Assembly (NCBI GenBank): GCA_036475545.1
Contig: JAZGAE010000105.1
Location: 1 to 6,310 of the forward strand
Length of the DNA stretch: 6,310 nt
Direction of reading: 5' to 3'
Origin: JAZGAE01 sp036475545
Lineage (GTDB): Bacteria > Pseudomonadota > Alphaproteobacteria > DATDPM01
Position 1 is the stretch's first letter. The number at the start of each line of letters is the position of its first letter. The translations under genes and the position numbers were made by a program. This document shows positions 5,482-6,310 of the stretch, in pieces. Below the pieces are notes generated by a model, which did no database searches, had not been told where the DNA came from, and saw only the letters and a program-made list of their open reading frames with translations.

Positions 5482-6126
5482 TCAGCCTTGTAGCGCGTCC
5501 TCGATCGCCCGGTCGAACTCCTTGACCGCCTGGGCCGGACCGCCGGCGTGGTCCCAGACGGCCGAGACCACGGCCAGGAAATCGGCGCCCGCGTGCACCA
5601 GGGGCGCGCAATTCTCGGGCGTGATTCCGCCGATGGCCACACACGGCACCACCATGACATCCTGCCACCAGCTCAAGATCTCCGGCTTCGGGCGCCCCCT
5701 CGGCTCCTTGGTGGCGGTGGGATAGAAGGCGCCGAAGGCCACGTAGTCGGCGCCCTTCTCGGCGGCGGCGATGGCGCGGTGGTGCGAATCATAGCAGCTG
5801 ACCCCGACGATGGCCTCCTCGCCCACCGCCGCCCGGGCCTCCTGGTAGGACATGTCTTCTTCGCCGATGTGAACGCCGTCGCAACCCGTCTCCGCCGCCA
5901 TGTCGGCCCGGTCATTGAGCAGGAAGGCGATATCGCGCGTCTGGGCGACGGGGCAGAGCACGCCGATGGCGCGGCGGACGTCCTCGTCGCTCGCGCCTTT
6001 GAGGCGGAGCTGCACCGCCGCGACGTCGCCGGCGTCCAGCGCCGCCGCCAGATCCCGGGCGAAGGCCTCCGGGTCCGCCAGCCTCGGCGGCGTGATCAGA
6101 TACAGTCGGCAGCGCTCCGCGTTCAC
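5482..6126 (-). CDS. thiE: Thiamine phosphate synthase (ThiE)
   Basis: This cytosolic TIM-barrel enzyme joins HMP-pyrophosphate and thiazole phosphate to give thiamine phosphate, releasing pyrophosphate. Numbered from the GTG start (214 aa, normal for ThiE), the family motifs appear in order: QLRLK (39-43, diphosphate-side binding), NDRADMA (71-77, with D72 a likely Mg ligand), GVHIGEEDM (84-92, with D91 the second Mg ligand), GVSCYDS (108-114), FGAFYPTATK (131-140) and AIGGI (164-168, phosphate-binding loop). An in-frame ATG at 6192 would add a basic, low-complexity 22-residue extension. The GTG at 6126 is preferred because GGAGG lies 5 nt upstream, the strand LYLITPP starts at once, and the preceding gene stops there with a 4-bp overlap. 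No TPP riboswitch is visible; any would lie upstream of the window. No other thiamine genes are adjacent here. Confidence 0.93.
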   Translation of the reverse strand: MNAERCRLYLITPPRLADPEAFARDLAAALDAGDVAAVQLRLKGASDEDVRRAIGVLCPVAQTRDIAFLLNDRADMAAETGCDGVHIGEEDMSYQEARAAVGEEAIVGVSCYDSHHRAIAAAEKGADYVAFGAFYPTATKEPRGRPKPEILSWWQDVMVVPCVAIGGITPENCAPLVHAGADFLAVVSAVWDHAGGPAQAVKEFDRAIEDALQG

Positions 6127-6310
6127 CCTCGCCTCCGTTCGGATCTGGCGGCCCGGTCCGGTTTCGCCCCTCCGCGCCCTTGCGCGAGCCACTGCCGGCA
6201 GGCTGCGGCCGGGTCGGCTTCGCGCCAGAGGTCGAGCGCAGGAGCGGCATCCCGTTGCCCGTAAACGGCTGCCCCGGATTGCTCGGCGATGGCCGCGATC
6301 TTGGCCGCGA
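6123..6310 (-). CDS. C-terminal end of an unidentified protein (5' end outside window)
   Basis: This is a partial gene that enters at the right edge, with 61 codons visible before a TGA stop. It is absent from a simple ATG-to-stop scan because its start lies outside the window. The frame is supported by GC-rich third positions and by a natural protein composition: an Ala-rich helical stretch (AAKIAAIAEQSGAAVYGQ), then ALDLWREADPAAACRQWL, and a basic Arg-rich tail ending RRRG. Its stop overlaps the GTG start of thiE in a GTGA arrangement, which implies co-transcription and probably translational coupling. I do not recognise the family from this fragment. Genes upstream of thiE in related bacteria vary, so context does not settle it. 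The reading frame is likely real; the function is unknown. Confidence 0.6.
   Translation of the reverse strand, partial: AAKIAAIAEQSGAAVYGQRDAAPALDLWREADPAAACRQWLAQGRGGAKPDRAARSERRRG
6132..6136 (-). promoter_or_regulatory. Ribosome binding site deciding the thiE GTG start
   Basis: A perfect GGAGG lies 5 nt before the GTG at 6124-6126. It sits inside the last codons of the upstream partial gene, as expected for coupled overlapping genes, and it argues against the farther upstream in-frame ATG. Confidence 0.7.

Noticed and set aside
6127..6192. ATG start for thiE at 6192
   Set aside because: The 22-residue extension is basic low-complexity sequence over the end of the previous gene; the GTG at 6126 has a perfect ribosome-binding site and the family-normal N-terminus.

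Overview
The window is a GC-rich stretch in which every supported gene lies on the minus strand, so the reading order runs from high to low coordinates. The style of the SuhB, ThiE and MotA/MotB-like proteins suggests an alphaproteobacterium, perhaps Rhodospirillales-like. That placement is inferred from remembered family resemblance, not from a search. No mobile elements, CRISPR arrays, tRNA or rRNA genes were seen.

In transcription order the window contains: (1) the 3' end of an unrecognised gene (6123-6310); (2) thiE, thiamine phosphate synthase, whose GTG start overlaps that gene's stop by 4 bp; (3) an 86-bp gap with two perfect hairpins; (4) efp, elongation factor P; (5) suhB, an inositol monophosphatase-family enzyme, 17 bp after efp; (6) a 137-bp gap with a candidate promoter; (7) a secreted, proline-rich, repeat-bearing protein with a divergent OmpA-like C-terminal domain; (8) a four-helix MotA/TolQ/ExbB-like proton-channel protein with a long cytoplasmic tail; (9) a MotB-like membrane protein with a very long periplasmic coiled coil and an intact OmpA peptidoglycan-binding domain; (10) a 155-bp region at the left edge, rich in inverted repeats, with a probable terminator.

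The right half is housekeeping (thiamine synthesis, translation, inositol phosphatase/SuhB). The left half looks like a compact cell-envelope module: an ion channel pair plus an exported Pro-rich OmpA-like partner, similar in logic to Tol-Pal, TonB-ExbBD or flagellar stators but matching none of them in architecture. The partnership is inferred from gene order and domains. The Pro-rich protein has several runs of four to six prolines and PPG motifs, which are the classic substrates of EF-P, and efp sits two genes upstream. This gives a concrete, testable link between the two halves.
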